From Linum tenue (lineage: Eukaryota > Streptophyta > Magnoliopsida > Malpighiales > Linaceae), in NCBI GenBank assembly GCA_946122785.1, contig CAMGYJ010000011.1, forward strand, positions 35,242,513 through 35,306,512: DNA of 64,000 nt, read 5' to 3'. Under the pieces are notes generated by a model. It did no database searches. It saw only the letters and a list, made by a program, of their open reading frames with translations, and was not told where the DNA came from. Position numbers and translations under genes: made by a program. Positions 44,846 through 59,225 of the stretch are shown here, piece after piece. Positions within the stretch are counted from its first letter, which is position 1; each line of letters begins with the position of its first letter.

Positions 44846-45765
44846 TTATTGACCGCCGATTGTAGCTTGATAAAGTTATTTCGGCGCAAACTATTCATTG
44901 GCCGCAAAATTCTTCAAATGGGAAGAGGAAATGAAAAATAGTGACCTCCGGTTGTGTAAGTAATTTGACGGAGGAATTATAATTGGGAAGCTTGACGGAG
45001 GTTGGGAAGAAGAATAATCTGATTGTCTTTTTGGTGTGAGGGAGAAATGTTTCTGTTGGTGAGAGGAAGAAGAGGGGGAAAGAAATGGGGAAGAGGACGG
45101 TTAAAGTTAGGGGTTCATTTGCAATTATAATAAGTTCAAATTATTTTAATAAATATAATATAATTTATTAGCTAATATTTAATTATAAACAAATCAAATT
45201 ATTGTAACCGTTAGATGTATCTAACGGTTAAGATTGAACAAAAAAGTGAGTGCGGGTGCACCGAAGTAGCCACCATATATATTGAAGTTCTCTGTACAAC
45301 TACAACCGCTATAACTAATTACAAAGTTACAACGAGAAGTAAAACTAATTAATGAAAACAACCAATAAGAACAAGACATGTTGCACTATACAATAAAAAC
45401 GGGTTAATTGCAAGTTTGGTCACTCGAATTGCTATAAAATTTCACGTTTGCCACTCAAATTAATTTATTCCATTTATAGTCACTTAAATTAGGTTAACAG
45501 TCCAAGTTTGGTCACTGGCCGTTAGTCTCCGTTAACTTTTGCTGATGTGGCAGTCAACTCTTATAGTTGACCGTTAAATGCATGACATGGCAATTAAAAA
45601 ATTAAAAAGTTAAAAAATTTAAATTTCCACCTCAACTATTAAAAAAATAAAAAATAAAAATCTTTTCTAATCTAACCTCGGCTTGGGTTGCTCCTGGAAT
45701 CTACCGGGCCAAGACCCGACTCGGGTTGGAGCGGTGACAGGGAACTCGGCCAGTGATGGGATAAT

Positions 45766-47014
45766 GGATTAATTCGCTAAATACAGATAAAACTAAAACA
45801 AATTCCTAAACTACCACACTTTTAAAAAAATTTCCCAAAATACCTAAGTTTGGAGTGGTTCGAGTTTGAGGAACTCGAACTACTAACCGGTTCGAGTTTA
45901 GGAGACTCGATCTAGTCGTAGATCGATGATATAAGCCTCGAACCATGTGGAGCTGAAGTGGTTCGAGTTCAGTGAACTCGAACCACTCCTTTGAAATTTC
46001 CAACAACCTTAACTTTGTGCTCGGTTATCCGATCGTAGCAAACTTTTTTTTCATTTCGCATAACTTTTCGAGGACTACAACTTTTATAATAGAAATATTT
46101 TCAGAATATATGTGAAAATGTGAAAAATAAAGTTAAATGTACTCCCAAACCACCTTATATTAAAAACTATTCCTATTTTGAAAATTTATTCCTAGTAAAT
46201 GTTGTAGTACTCAAAAAATTATGCAAAAAAAAAAAAAAACTTTGCGACGTTCGGATTGCGGAGCACAAAGTTATGATCCTCCAAAGTTTGACAAATTCGA
46301 AAATTTGCTCGATTATGGGTAGCAAATGACGTTTTTTAGGAAGATAGCCATCCAAAAATTTCTCGTTTGGAAAAATATTGCTCTTTTGGCAGAAATTCTC
46401 TATATATAAAAAAATTTCTCGTGCCTTCGCCCCGAGAAAATGTCATTTGTTACCCCTAAATGAGCAATTTTTCGATTTAGCCAAACTTTAGAGGATCATA
46501 ACTTTGTGCTCCACAATCCGAATGTCGCAAAGTTTTTGTTTTTTTGTTTTTTTTTGCATAACTTTTTGAATACTACAACATTTACTAGGAATAAATTTTC
46601 AAAATAGGAACAGTTTTTAATATAATGTGGTTTGGGAGTAAATTTAACTTTATTTTTCATATTTTCACATATATTCTGAAAATATTTCCATTATAAAAGT
46701 TGTAGTCCTCGAAAAGTTATGTGAAATGAAAAAAAAGTTTGCTACGATCGGATAACCGAGCACAAAGTTAAGGTTGTTGGAAATTTCAAAGGAGTGGTTC
46801 GAGTTCACTGAACTCGAACCACTTCAGCTCCACATGGTTCGAGGCTTATATCATCGATCTACGACTAGATCGAGTCTCTTAAACTCGAACCGGTTAGTAG
46901 TTCGAGTTCCTCAAACTCGAACCACTCCAAACTTAGGTATTTTGGGAAATTTTTTAAAAAGTGTGGTAGTTTAGGAATTTGTTTTAGTTTTATCTGTATT
47001 TAGGGAATTAATCC
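45766..47014. mobile_element. Nested palindromic MULE, 1249 bp, TSD TGGGATAAT
   Basis: Perfect 9-bp target duplication TGGGATAAT (45757-45765 and 47015-47023). The whole element is a near-perfect inverted repeat: each arm is about 620 bp, starting GGATTAATTCGCTAAATACA and GGATTAATTCCCTAAATACA, meeting near 46390-46430. Both arms encode the same open frame in opposite directions (45806-46006 and 46774-46974), a by-product of the palindrome. It contains repeated TTCGAGTT/AACTCGAA words. No transposase. Confidence 0.92.
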
Positions 47015-47039
47015 TGGGATAATGAGGTCGGGAGCAGCT

Positions 47040-47447
47040 ATGGCGACGGTGGCAGTCTGGTTATCTCTCGCCGCCGCCGTGGCATCCGCCGCTAACACGG
47101 ATGCTTCCTGGTGGGCTTACACTCACGTCCGCGTGGTGAAAGAGTTCAGCGGCGGCCGGATGTTGACGGTGCACTGCAAGTCCAAGGACGACAACATGGG
47201 AACGCACTGGGTTGGGCCCAAGTCGGAGTACGAGTGGAGGTTCCGGCCCAGCATCTTCGGGAACACGCTGTTCTGGTGCCACGTTTGGAAGGGCGACGAC
47301 AGCCAGATCGTTTACGACGCCTATTACGCCGGCGACGACAAACTGTACGACAGGGTCTACATGGACAACTCCTATTGGGTGGTTAAGGACGACGACCTCT
47401 ATTTGCGTCAGTTTTGGAAAGGGATAGACGTCTTCTTCCATCACTGA
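47040..47447 (+). CDS. Plant self-incompatibility protein S1 family (SPH-type), inside a Pack-MULE
   Basis: 135 residues from the ATG at 47040; an in-frame ATG at 47022 would add six residues but lies partly in the nested MULE's target duplication. Residues 1-20 (MATVAVWLSLAAAVASAA) form a signal peptide, so the product should be secreted. The mature part has the Plant_S1 pattern: HVRVVKEFSGGRMLTVHCKS, a GPKSEYEWRFRPSIFGNTLF segment, FWCHVWKG, and a Tyr/Asp-rich end with LRQFWKGI. Two conserved cysteines (in VHCKS and FWCHV) are present and could form the family disulfide. The family includes the poppy stigma S determinant and many small secreted ligands; this member's role is unknown. Frame is intact and GC-rich relative to flanks. 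The upstream region is cut by a 1.25-kb MULE ending 25 bp before the ATG. Confidence 0.85.
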   Translation: MATVAVWLSLAAAVASAANTDASWWAYTHVRVVKEFSGGRMLTVHCKSKDDNMGTHWVGPKSEYEWRFRPSIFGNTLFWCHVWKGDDSQIVYDAYYAGDDKLYDRVYMDNSYWVVKDDDLYLRQFWKGIDVFFHH

Positions 47448-47733
47448 CGGCGGGGACAACAACAATAACTCGTCCTCGCATTCCGACGAAGACATGGGTC
47501 CAGCTCGACGTCGTCACTATTAGAGAAATAAAATAATTTCTATTTATTTATTTCTTCTGTTAGTTTCGTGTATAGAGTTTTGTTAGTTACAAACGCTCTT
47601 CTGTTAGCTACAATCTCTCCTCCTCTCTAGCATCCCACTTCTCACGATCTACCCAGAATGTATTAATTGTATATATTTCTCAGTTGTTCCCAATACAATA
47701 TTCAGAAAACCTTTCCTGCATTTTGTCTTTCAG

Positions 47734-48154
47734 TCACCTGATTTGAAGAACCTGGGGTCGACGGAGGAGACTTCAGCGATGACGACGACGATGCAATTCG
47801 TGGAGTTGTCTGGTGAGAACGAGAAGCTGAAGAAGGACAACGAGCTGCTGAGCTCGGAGCTTGTCAGCAGGCGAAGAAGCAGTGCGGCGAGTTGATTGCC
47901 TTCCTGACGGGTTACGCAAGGTCGGGCTGGAGTAGATCCACCGCATCATGCGGCAAGGGGAAGCTTGCTCCTGGTCCAGCAGCGATGAAGTTGCGCTGGC
48001 GGCAGATGGCGGGCGCCAAGATGATGACGATGAAAACAGGAAATCGGAGGATTGCAACGATTACGACATCGGCGGTGGTGGTCTGAAGCTGTTCGGTGTG
48101 CTTGAAGAAGAGGAGAGAGAGGAATGGCGATTAAATGTGGAAAATAATAATTAA
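47734..48154 (+). pseudogene. Heat-shock factor class B (HSFB1-like) C-terminal exon, captured and broken
   Basis: Starts after an acceptor-like TCTTTCAG. The first frame reads SPDLKNLGS and then ELSGENEKLKKDNELLSSEL, the class B HSF oligomerisation heptads. A one-base shift near 47869 moves to KKQCGELIAFLTGY. A further shift and a TAG in place of the expected Gln codon (near 47933) lead to IHRIMRQGEACSW, ending with GLKLFGV near 48083-48102 and a stop at 48154. KLFGV is the repressor motif of class B HSFs. The DNA-binding domain exon is absent. The combination of captured exon and lesions marks a Pack-MULE gene fragment. Confidence 0.75.
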
Positions 48155-48523
48155 CGAGCTGTGATTTTCTTTTTAAAATTTTATGATAATTAGGTAAAAA
48201 TAAAAAATAATTATTTTATTATTTTTTAATTGTCACGTCACTCATTTAACGGTCAACTATAAGAGTTGACCGCCACATCAGCAAAAGTTAACGGAGATTA
48301 ACGGCCAGTGACCAAACATGAACTGTTAACCTAATTTAAGTGACTAAGGATGGAATAAATTAATTTGAGTGGCAAACGTGAAATTTTGTAGCAATTCGAG
48401 TGACCAAACTTGCAATTAAGCCCAATAAAAACAGAATTAGCTTTGCACTAAGTGAGACGATGACACTCTGTTCTCTTCTCTGTCCTTCTTCTTTTTTTGT
48501 AACAAAACAGACACCAATGGTGT

Positions 48524-51500
48524 CTAAGCACTACAAATAACAGAATGTTCTTGGGACAAACCCATTACATCATACAATAACCAGTACCGAAGTCCTGGGT
48601 CATTTGAGTCAACAAAATGTGTGCCAAAATGCAGACTATGCCCTTTCTTGGCTAGAAAGTCAGCAGCAAAATTGCACTCTCTATAGGTGTGGGAGATAGA
48701 GACTTCCCAGTTCAATGAAAGCAGACGATTGATTTCCAGGGCAAGAATGTCGTGTTTGTGATCAGTATCCTGCACATTTTGAATGATGTTGATTGCCGTA
48801 GTAGAATCCAGGCAGAGGATAACACGCCGGAATCCCCTTCTCCATGCTGCAGAGAGCCCCGCTTCCACTGCTTTTAATTCTGCTCCCGGATTGAACAGGA
48901 ACCCAGGTTGATTGCAAAGGCCTCAAGGCAACGACCTAATGGATCTCTGATGAGGCCTCCTGGCTCCTGCTGCAGCTTTGTCTTCTGCAAACACAGAACC
49001 GTCAGTGTTGATCTTCACCCATCCCTCCTGTGGGGAGTCCATCTCAGACTCTGAGTCTCCTTTCTAATGGGCTCCTCACTGCAAATCTTATTGTTCAGGA
49101 CTTGTGATTGTCGAACAATGTTAAAATAAGCAAGAATCCTGTGCAGGAGGCTCTGCTCGTTGAAAGCTTTCTCCTCCATTGCTTCTTCATTTCTCTGTTT
49201 CCAAATCTGCCAAAGGATGATGCCAAAATCAATACCCTTCTCCTCGCATTTGATATTCCTGACCAGCCACTGCTTGAAGGGGGTGGACTGGCTTTGTTCA
49301 GCGACAGAGTGTCTAAGCATTCTCCATAAGTTCTCCATCTTCTTGCACTTGCGTAGGACGTGTTCGTCTGATTCTTCCTCGCCATTACATGCCGTGTGTG
49401 GGCACTTTCCGTCAGTTGTAAGCTTCCTTCTCACTCTCTCTTGATTCATCAGCAATCTCCCGTGTAGTGTCAGCCAAAGGAAGAACTTGATTCTATTGGG
49501 GCCTTTCCACCTCCAGAGTTGCTTCCAGTCCCCTTCATGCTCCTGCTCCAGCTCCAGCTCGTTCGCCACCAGATAATACGCGGATTTGAGACGAAATCGC
49601 CCATCAGGTTTGATGCCCCAAATCGTAGTATCCTCACCCAGGTCAGGCTTAGGGGTTGGGGTACCTGCAATAAGAGAAAGTAGATCGTTAGGTAGCTTGC
49701 CAGCAAGCTTTTCCCAATCCCATTCTCCCGAACTCGTAGCCCAATTGCAGACGGGTTCTTCCCTTTCATGTTCTGGAATATCCACGAGAAGGAAATCTTC
49801 CAGGACCAGCCCTGCCTCCAACCACGGATGTGTCCAAAAGCTAGTGCTTCGTCCATTTCTCATACTCCAACACGTAGCAGACTTCATCAATGGCATAGCT
49901 TTGAGGATCTCCTTCCAGAGTGGTGAGTGATTACTCTTCTTCATTGAGGTGATCTTCCCATCCCTATGCTTGAAGTATTTTCCCTGGAAAACCTGGACCC
50001 ATAAGGAATTCTCATTATTCAAAATCTGCAGGCCAACTTGACCATGAAAGCCATGTTGAGGCTTCTCGCAGATCTAATACCCAAGCCCCCCTGGTCCTTT
50101 GGTTTACAAAGGTCCTCCCATTTGACAAGGTGGGTTTTTCTTTTGCCATCATGAGAACCCCACACGAAACCCCTAATCTTCTTATCAATTTCATCACAAA
50201 CAGACATAGGAAGAAAAGAGGTTTGCATGGCATAAATCGGAATAGCATTCAAGACAGAAATGGCAAGGGTGGCTCTCCCTGCCAAGGAGAGGGTTCTAGA
50301 TTTCCACGAGCTCAGTTTAGAGTCAATAGTTTCAAGAATGTATCTGTAGGTATTTCTAGTGACTCTACCGTGTAAAACAGGAACTCCAAGGTATTTTCCT
50401 AGGTCATTGGTACTCTGGATACCAAGGCGGTTACAAATGCAAGTTCTATCAAAGGTTTTCACATTCTTAGAGAACATCACACGAGACTTTTCTTTGCTTA
50501 TGAGCTCACCCGAAGCCTCACAGAACTGCTCAATGCATTCCATGACCACCTCAGCTTGTCTGAGGCTAGCTTCAGCAAAGATGACAAGGTCATCAGCAAA
50601 GAAAAGGTAGGAAAGTTCAGGTCCTTTACAGGACAGCTTCAATGGTTTCCATCTACCATTGCTAACCTCCCTAAGAATGCAATGCCCTAATCGTTCAATG
50701 CAAAGAGTAAAGAGATAGGGTGATAGTGGACATCCCTGTCTTAAGCCTCTGTTGGGTGTGAACTTGTCTGTCTCTCCTCCATTCCAGAGAACTTGCAGTT
50801 CTGTGGTGGTGACACAGCTCATGATAAGTCTGATTCCATCATTTGGAATCTTGGCCGCATAAAGTGTTTCTTCAAGAAACCTCCAGTCTAGCCTATCGTA
50901 AGCTTTAGCAAGGTCTATCTTGAGCAGCATAGCGCCTTTCTTCCCCGTTCTATTGGACATTGAGTGAACAGTCTCCTGCAAAATTAGGATATTGTCATAT
51001 ATATGTCTGTTAGGAACGAAACTTGACTGATTGGATTTCACAAGTTGGGGCATGAGAGGCTTAATCCTGTCAGCAAGGCACTTGGCCACCACTTTGTAAG
51101 ACACGTTACAAAGGCTAATGGGGCGAAACTGATTCATGGAGCAAGGGGCCTCCACTTTCGGGATCAGGGCCAGGAGGGTTTCGTTGATGCTCTTGATACG
51201 TTCAGGGTTAATGAAGCAGGAGGCAATGAACATGCTGAAGTCAGGGCCAACAACATCCCAGCACTTTTGGTATAAGATGGCATGAAAGCCATCTTTGCCT
51301 GGTGCCTTCAGTCCTCCCATCTTAGACACAATCTGCTTCACTTCAAGCAGGATGGGAGGTTCACTTCAGGGAAGTCAGCTGCAATGGATGGCTTCTCCTC
51401 CCCTTCTTCCTTTGTGTACAGCTTCACAAAATAGTCCCTAGCCATCATCTGGAGTACCTCAGGGTCAGTGATCCATTGGTTTGCATCATTCTTCAACCCT

Positions 51501-52617
51501 TTGATCTTGTTTCTTTTCCTTCTAGTTATTGTGCTCGTGTGGAAGAACCTAGTGTTCTGATCTCCTTGACCGATCCAAGTTGCCCTAGATTTTTGCAGCC
51601 ACAGGACTTCTTCTTGCCACAGGGTTTCTTCCAACTCTTCCCTTATTCTCTGCTCGGCAAGAAGGGAGTGGTTGGTGGGATTCCTTTTGTTTTTCCATTC
51701 CAGGGAGTTAAGCTTGTTAGCCAAAGCTTTCTTCATTTTGAAGATGTTTCCGAAGACCTCTTTGTTCCACTCTTTAAGCTTCTCAGTAAGGACCTGCAGG
51801 GAAGGAAGAAATTCAAAGTCGTTCTCATTCCAAGAATCAGAGACAAAAGGTTTAAACTCATCATGGCTAAGCCATGAGGCCAAGAATTGGAATCTTCTCA
51901 CCAGATTGCTCTTTTCCACCGGTCCATCACTGCAGGTGAGGATAGGTCTATGGTCTGATCTGATCTTTGTGAGGTGGTAGGTTGTTGTTTCCGGGAACTT
52001 TGCTGCCAAGCCACATTACAGAGACTCCGATCCAGTCTTTCTTTGATTTTTGACTTGCTTGTAAACCAAGTAAAGCTAGGGCCAGTGAACCCTAAGTCAA
52101 GGAGGCCACAGTCTTCAATGCAGTTGTTGAAGGCTTTCACCTTTGCTGGATTGAATCTAGCTCCTCCTTGCTTCTCAGAGGGTTTGGTTATGGAGTTAAA
52201 ATCTCCAAACAACAACCAAGGTAGTTTGGTTTGCCTGCTGATGCTGCAGAGTGCATCCCAGAGCTTCGTTTTCTCAAACTCGTTCGGGCTGGCATAAACT
52301 GCAGTCATGTAGCATTCCGGGACTCCTTCCATACTACACTTGAAGTGGATGAATTGGTTCTGTATGTCAACATTAGTAACCTTGGTTGAGGTACTGTCGT
52401 AGAGGATCCATATTCCCCCACCATAGCCCCTTGCATCAGAAACTTTCCATGAATCAAAGCCTAGGGTCTTGATGACATCAATGGCATCAACACCGCTGAT
52501 TCTAGGCTCAACAATACATACCACATTCGGTTTGTACTGACTCTTGTAGAACTCAAAAGAAGACCTAAACTTGGGGTGTCTCGCCCCTCTGAAGTTCCAG
52601 GAAAATACCTTAATCAT
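48524..52617 (-). pseudogene. LINE ORF2 (EN-RT-zf-RNase H), frameshifted
   Basis: Pieces in order: AP-endonuclease (52617-51898: MIKVFSWNFRGARHPKF, VVCIVEPRISG, FGDFNSI), then its end and linker (52009-51338: SDHRPILTC, WIGQGDQNTRFFH), RT (51341-50019: GLKAPGKDGFHAILYQ, LAKAYDRLDW, LRQGCPLSPYLF, catalytic FFADDLVIFAEA), zinc-binding region (50022-49015: WRWKGPNRIKFFLWLTLHGR) and RNase H (48868-48524: LCLDSTTAINIIQ, ECNFAADFLAKKG). At least four frame changes (near 51950, 51340, 50020 and 48900-49010) break it. Catalytic residues are otherwise kept, suggesting recent decay. Confidence 0.85.
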
Positions 52618-52748
52618 TGGAAAATGACAAGCGTGGTTTCCCTGCAGAAAGCCAGGGGTGATATTCAGGCAATGTCGACGGCCATCGTCGTCTCCTCTGC
52701 TCCCATGTCAACTCCTCCTTTGTGAGTATCCGAGGGAGGGATATTTTC

Positions 52749-54554
52749 TTATCCTTGTAAAGCATCCTCCATGCCAACATCGAAGTCCAGCTTCCTAGGA
52801 GGTAACTCCCCTGGATCAGGGGGTTTGCTTTTGGCTTCTTTCACACTTTCTTTCTCCTGTCTGTTCGGGTTTGAAACAAGGGTTGGGGATATTGGTTTCT
52901 CCTTCCCCATGGTCAAACCTTTGAGGTAGTGTGGTTTGTGCCCCTGGTTCTTGATCCCCATTATCTCCTTTCCTTTGGCATTAGCCCCTTCCCCCTTAAC
53001 AGTTGGTGAGCTTCTACTCGCACTTTGACTTTGCTCATTCATCTTGGGTTTAGGCTTCGTCACCAGGGGAACGGTTGCAGGCTTAGTCTTCTGCTTTTGG
53101 TTAATCCCCGGAGTCTTCTGGTTTTCCTTCTTGCCCTGAGTTTTGATCTTCATGATCTTCTCTGTTGTGTTCTTGGTCTTGTCCTCCTCATTTTCCTTGG
53201 TAGATCTTTCCTTTTTACTTGTAGCATTTTCCCCACTCAAATTCTCTGGTACTTTCTCCACCACGTTCTCCTTGCTCTGTTGATGTGTCTGTTGTCCCTT
53301 TTCCGATTCCTGGCTTTCCTCCATCGCTTCGTTAAGGACACTGAATCTAGACCCTTCCCTCTGCGTCTCTTTCTGGTTACCCCTAGTCTTCACAGAAGAA
53401 GCTTGCTCAGCCTTCTTACTCTTCTGAATTGGTTTTCGTGTTGGTCGAGACACTATCATCCAAGGTCCGAAGTCTTCAACAAGTTCAGGCCTGATGTTGT
53501 TCATTTCCGCTGCCTGCTGTGTTTCTTTTTCCCCACTTGTGTGCACACTTGGTTCATTAGCTGCTGCTGGTATTTTTTCTGGACAGGCATCCAAGAAGTG
53601 TCCATACTTTCCACACTCAAAGCAAATTTCATGGAGCCCCTCATACTCAACTCGTCGCACACGCCGCTTCAGTCTGTATTTGGGGACAAGCCTCTTTCGT
53701 AAATCAATTTCCGCACATAGCCTGGCATAGTTTCCTCTAACCCCATTCTCTGTGTTGTAATCAATCTTCTCCAGCCTACCTAGCTTGTTACCAATATCAG
53801 TTAAGATGTCTTCATCGAAGTAAGCTAGTGGGAGTCTAGGGAGTCTTACCCAAACACTCATTCTGTTGATAGTGTCGAAATCTGGGTCGAAGTCCAACCG
53901 CCAAGGCTCTGAGACGATGTAGTGGTTATCTATCGTCCAGGGGCCTCCATAGAGGGCTCGATCATGATCGAGTTGGGTATCAAAGATTGCCTGGTAGAAG
54001 CCATTGCCGATATCCCCAATCTTCACCCCTCCCGTTCTTGCCCACAAGTTTCGCACTCGCCTGTGGATGTAGGGGAAAGAGAAGTTCTTCCCCAACACTT
54101 TGAAGGTGATCGCTCGCTTCCATCTGTACCGGATCCTCACATCGGTCTTTTTCTTCACCCGGATCGTGGGGCAGTCCGGGTCATCGTCGCCATCCTCTCC
54201 CTCTGATTCATCGGACATGAGGTCCTCCCCATTAGGGATTTCCGGCATCGGTGAGTTCCCCAGCACGGAGTCCTTGTAGGAGGCTCGGGGGGAAGCATTG
54301 AAATTGTTAGCTTCAGCTCGTGGCTCTTGGTTCATCTTCTCCTTATTCTCCGTTTCCATTTCCGCATCTTCAATCTGGGCAGAGTTCTCTCTTGCAGTGA
54401 CGACGGCGAATTGAGCCGTTCCTTCACCCGAAAATCCCCCATCGCTCGAGCATCTTGACTTTTTGCTGGGTTGGATGGGTGTCTTCGCAGGGGATCCATC
54501 AGGAGGCTTCAAGTTGTGGCAGATTTCCTCTGCCAACGGCTCCAAGCTTGCCAT
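52749..54554 (-). CDS. LINE ORF1 (DUF4283 and CCHC zinc-knuckle protein)
   Basis: 601 residues from MASLEPLAEEICHNL. The frame is open 72 codons further upstream, but that ATG (54770) lies outside the element's target duplication, so the internal ATG is preferred. A DUF4283-type region (FKVLGKNFSFPYIHRRVRN, GNGFYQAIFD, GGPWTIDNHYIVSEPW) precedes a CCHC knuckle CFECGKYGHFLDAC. The C-terminal third is Lys/Glu/Gln-rich and disordered. The product would bind LINE RNA as part of its ribonucleoprotein. Frame is intact, unlike ORF2. Confidence 0.85.
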   Translation of the reverse strand: MASLEPLAEEICHNLKPPDGSPAKTPIQPSKKSRCSSDGGFSGEGTAQFAVVTARENSAQIEDAEMETENKEKMNQEPRAEANNFNASPRASYKDSVLGNSPMPEIPNGEDLMSDESEGEDGDDDPDCPTIRVKKKTDVRIRYRWKRAITFKVLGKNFSFPYIHRRVRNLWARTGGVKIGDIGNGFYQAIFDTQLDHDRALYGGPWTIDNHYIVSEPWRLDFDPDFDTINRMSVWVRLPRLPLAYFDEDILTDIGNKLGRLEKIDYNTENGVRGNYARLCAEIDLRKRLVPKYRLKRRVRRVEYEGLHEICFECGKYGHFLDACPEKIPAAANEPSVHTSGEKETQQAAEMNNIRPELVEDFGPWMIVSRPTRKPIQKSKKAEQASSVKTRGNQKETQREGSRFSVLNEAMEESQESEKGQQTHQQSKENVVEKVPENLSGENATSKKERSTKENEEDKTKNTTEKIMKIKTQGKKENQKTPGINQKQKTKPATVPLVTKPKPKMNEQSQSASRSSPTVKGEGANAKGKEIMGIKNQGHKPHYLKGLTMGKEKPISPTLVSNPNRQEKESVKEAKSKPPDPGELPPRKLDFDVGMEDALQG

Positions 54555-54645
54555 GAAAAGTGAAAACAACCGTTGTTGGAGGAGAGAGGGCAGAGAAGAA
54601 TCTCCCTCTACCTTTCCCACTCTCTCTCTTCTTCTCTGTCCTTCT

Positions 54646-55262
54646 GTTGATGCATAGATGAATGATGTCGTGTCAATGGGTATAAAGCGCCGAGCAAGGT
54701 TCGATCCTCCAGTCCAGCAATCAGCCCTAATCCTATGTTTCAGAGAAACGAGAGAAACCGGTATGACCATGAAAGCGTGGAGAGAAAGGACAAAAACCGG
54801 AGGAACAATGGCCGAATATGGGCCAATTAAGAAATTTCCATGCCAAGTGTATCTCCGGACTCATGAGGTATGAAAACGCTGTAAACTTGAGAGGCTCCAT
54901 TTCCAAGCTCTGTTTCCTTTGATCTTTCCGCCCGCCCGCCCGACCGACACTCTCCATTCCTTTCTTTCTTTTGTCCAGCTATTAAGATAGCAATCCAAGC
55001 CTCGTCCTGCCCTCGTCCCCGATTATTCCCGCCGTCTAATCTATCAATGCTGCTCCATTGAAGCCTTTCTTCCCCGTTTGGCCGTTTCCCCTAAGGTGAA
55101 ACCAACTCCCTGCCATCTCTCTGTTTCCCTTTTCCTCAGATGGGGTTTCTATGGGTTCATCACCACTCACTGGCGTGATTTGTTTTTTCTCTCTCTTTCA
55201 ATTGTCTTCTTCCTAGGATCAGAAGTTTCAACTTCTTTGAAAAAGGAAAAAAAGGAGAGACC
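54646..55262 (+). promoter_or_regulatory. LACS upstream region
   Basis: DNA between the LINE and the LACS start codon. It includes a CCCGCCCGCCCGACCG stretch (about 54930-54947) and pyrimidine-rich DNA typical of a 5' UTR. No clear TATA box was located. Confidence 0.35.

Positions 55263-59225
<3,963 letters not shown>

Larger units (their letters stand above)
41918..45274. mobile_element. TA-microsatellite-targeting element C, with nested copia DNA
   Basis: Left terminus GGTAGCGTCTTCGGTGCACC; the right terminus in reverse is GGTGGCTACTTCGGTGCACC. Inverted repetition extends about 190 bp inward (for example ATCTAACGGTTACGATAATT versus AATTATTGTAACCGTTAGAT in the other arm). It lies between TA runs. 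The terminal pattern GGTGxCTxCTxCGGTxCxCC is shared with element A. The interior has been invaded by an inverted copia duplication (about 42400-44860), so its original length was near 0.9 kb. Confidence 0.75.
45401..48423 (+). mobile_element. Pack-MULE (Mutator-like), 3.0 kb, TSD AATAAAAAC
   Basis: Perfect 9-bp target duplication AATAAAAAC (45392-45400 and 48424-48432). Long terminal inverted repeats of about 190 bp start GGGTTAATTGCAAGTTTGGT on the left and, in reverse, GGGCTTAATTGCAAGTTTGG on the right. A 9-bp TSD with long TIRs is diagnostic for Mutator-like elements. No MURA transposase is present; the interior holds host-gene sequence (an S1-type gene and an HSFB exon), which makes it a Pack-MULE. 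A second MULE is nested at 45766-47014. Confidence 0.92.
48474..54645 (-). mobile_element. Near full-length L1-type LINE, 16-bp TSD
   Basis: Minus-strand LINE flanked by TCTTCTCTGTCCTTCT at 48474-48489 and 54630-54645. A short A-tail (T-run at 48492-48498) follows the 3' end. ORF1 (gag-like) is intact; ORF2 shows endonuclease, RT, zinc-binding and RNase H parts in order but in several frames. The 5' end begins AAGAGAGAGAGTGGG on the minus strand, a plausible plant L1 start. It sits about 620 bp upstream of LACS, pointing away from it. Confidence 0.88.

Noticed and set aside
45806..46974. Two identical 66-codon frames in opposite orientation
   Set aside because: They are by-products of the palindromic MULE arms and have no recognisable domain.
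53025..53702. 225-codon plus-strand frame within LINE ORF1
   Set aside because: Leu/Phe-rich complement of the Lys/Glu-rich ORF1 C-terminus; a reading-frame shadow.
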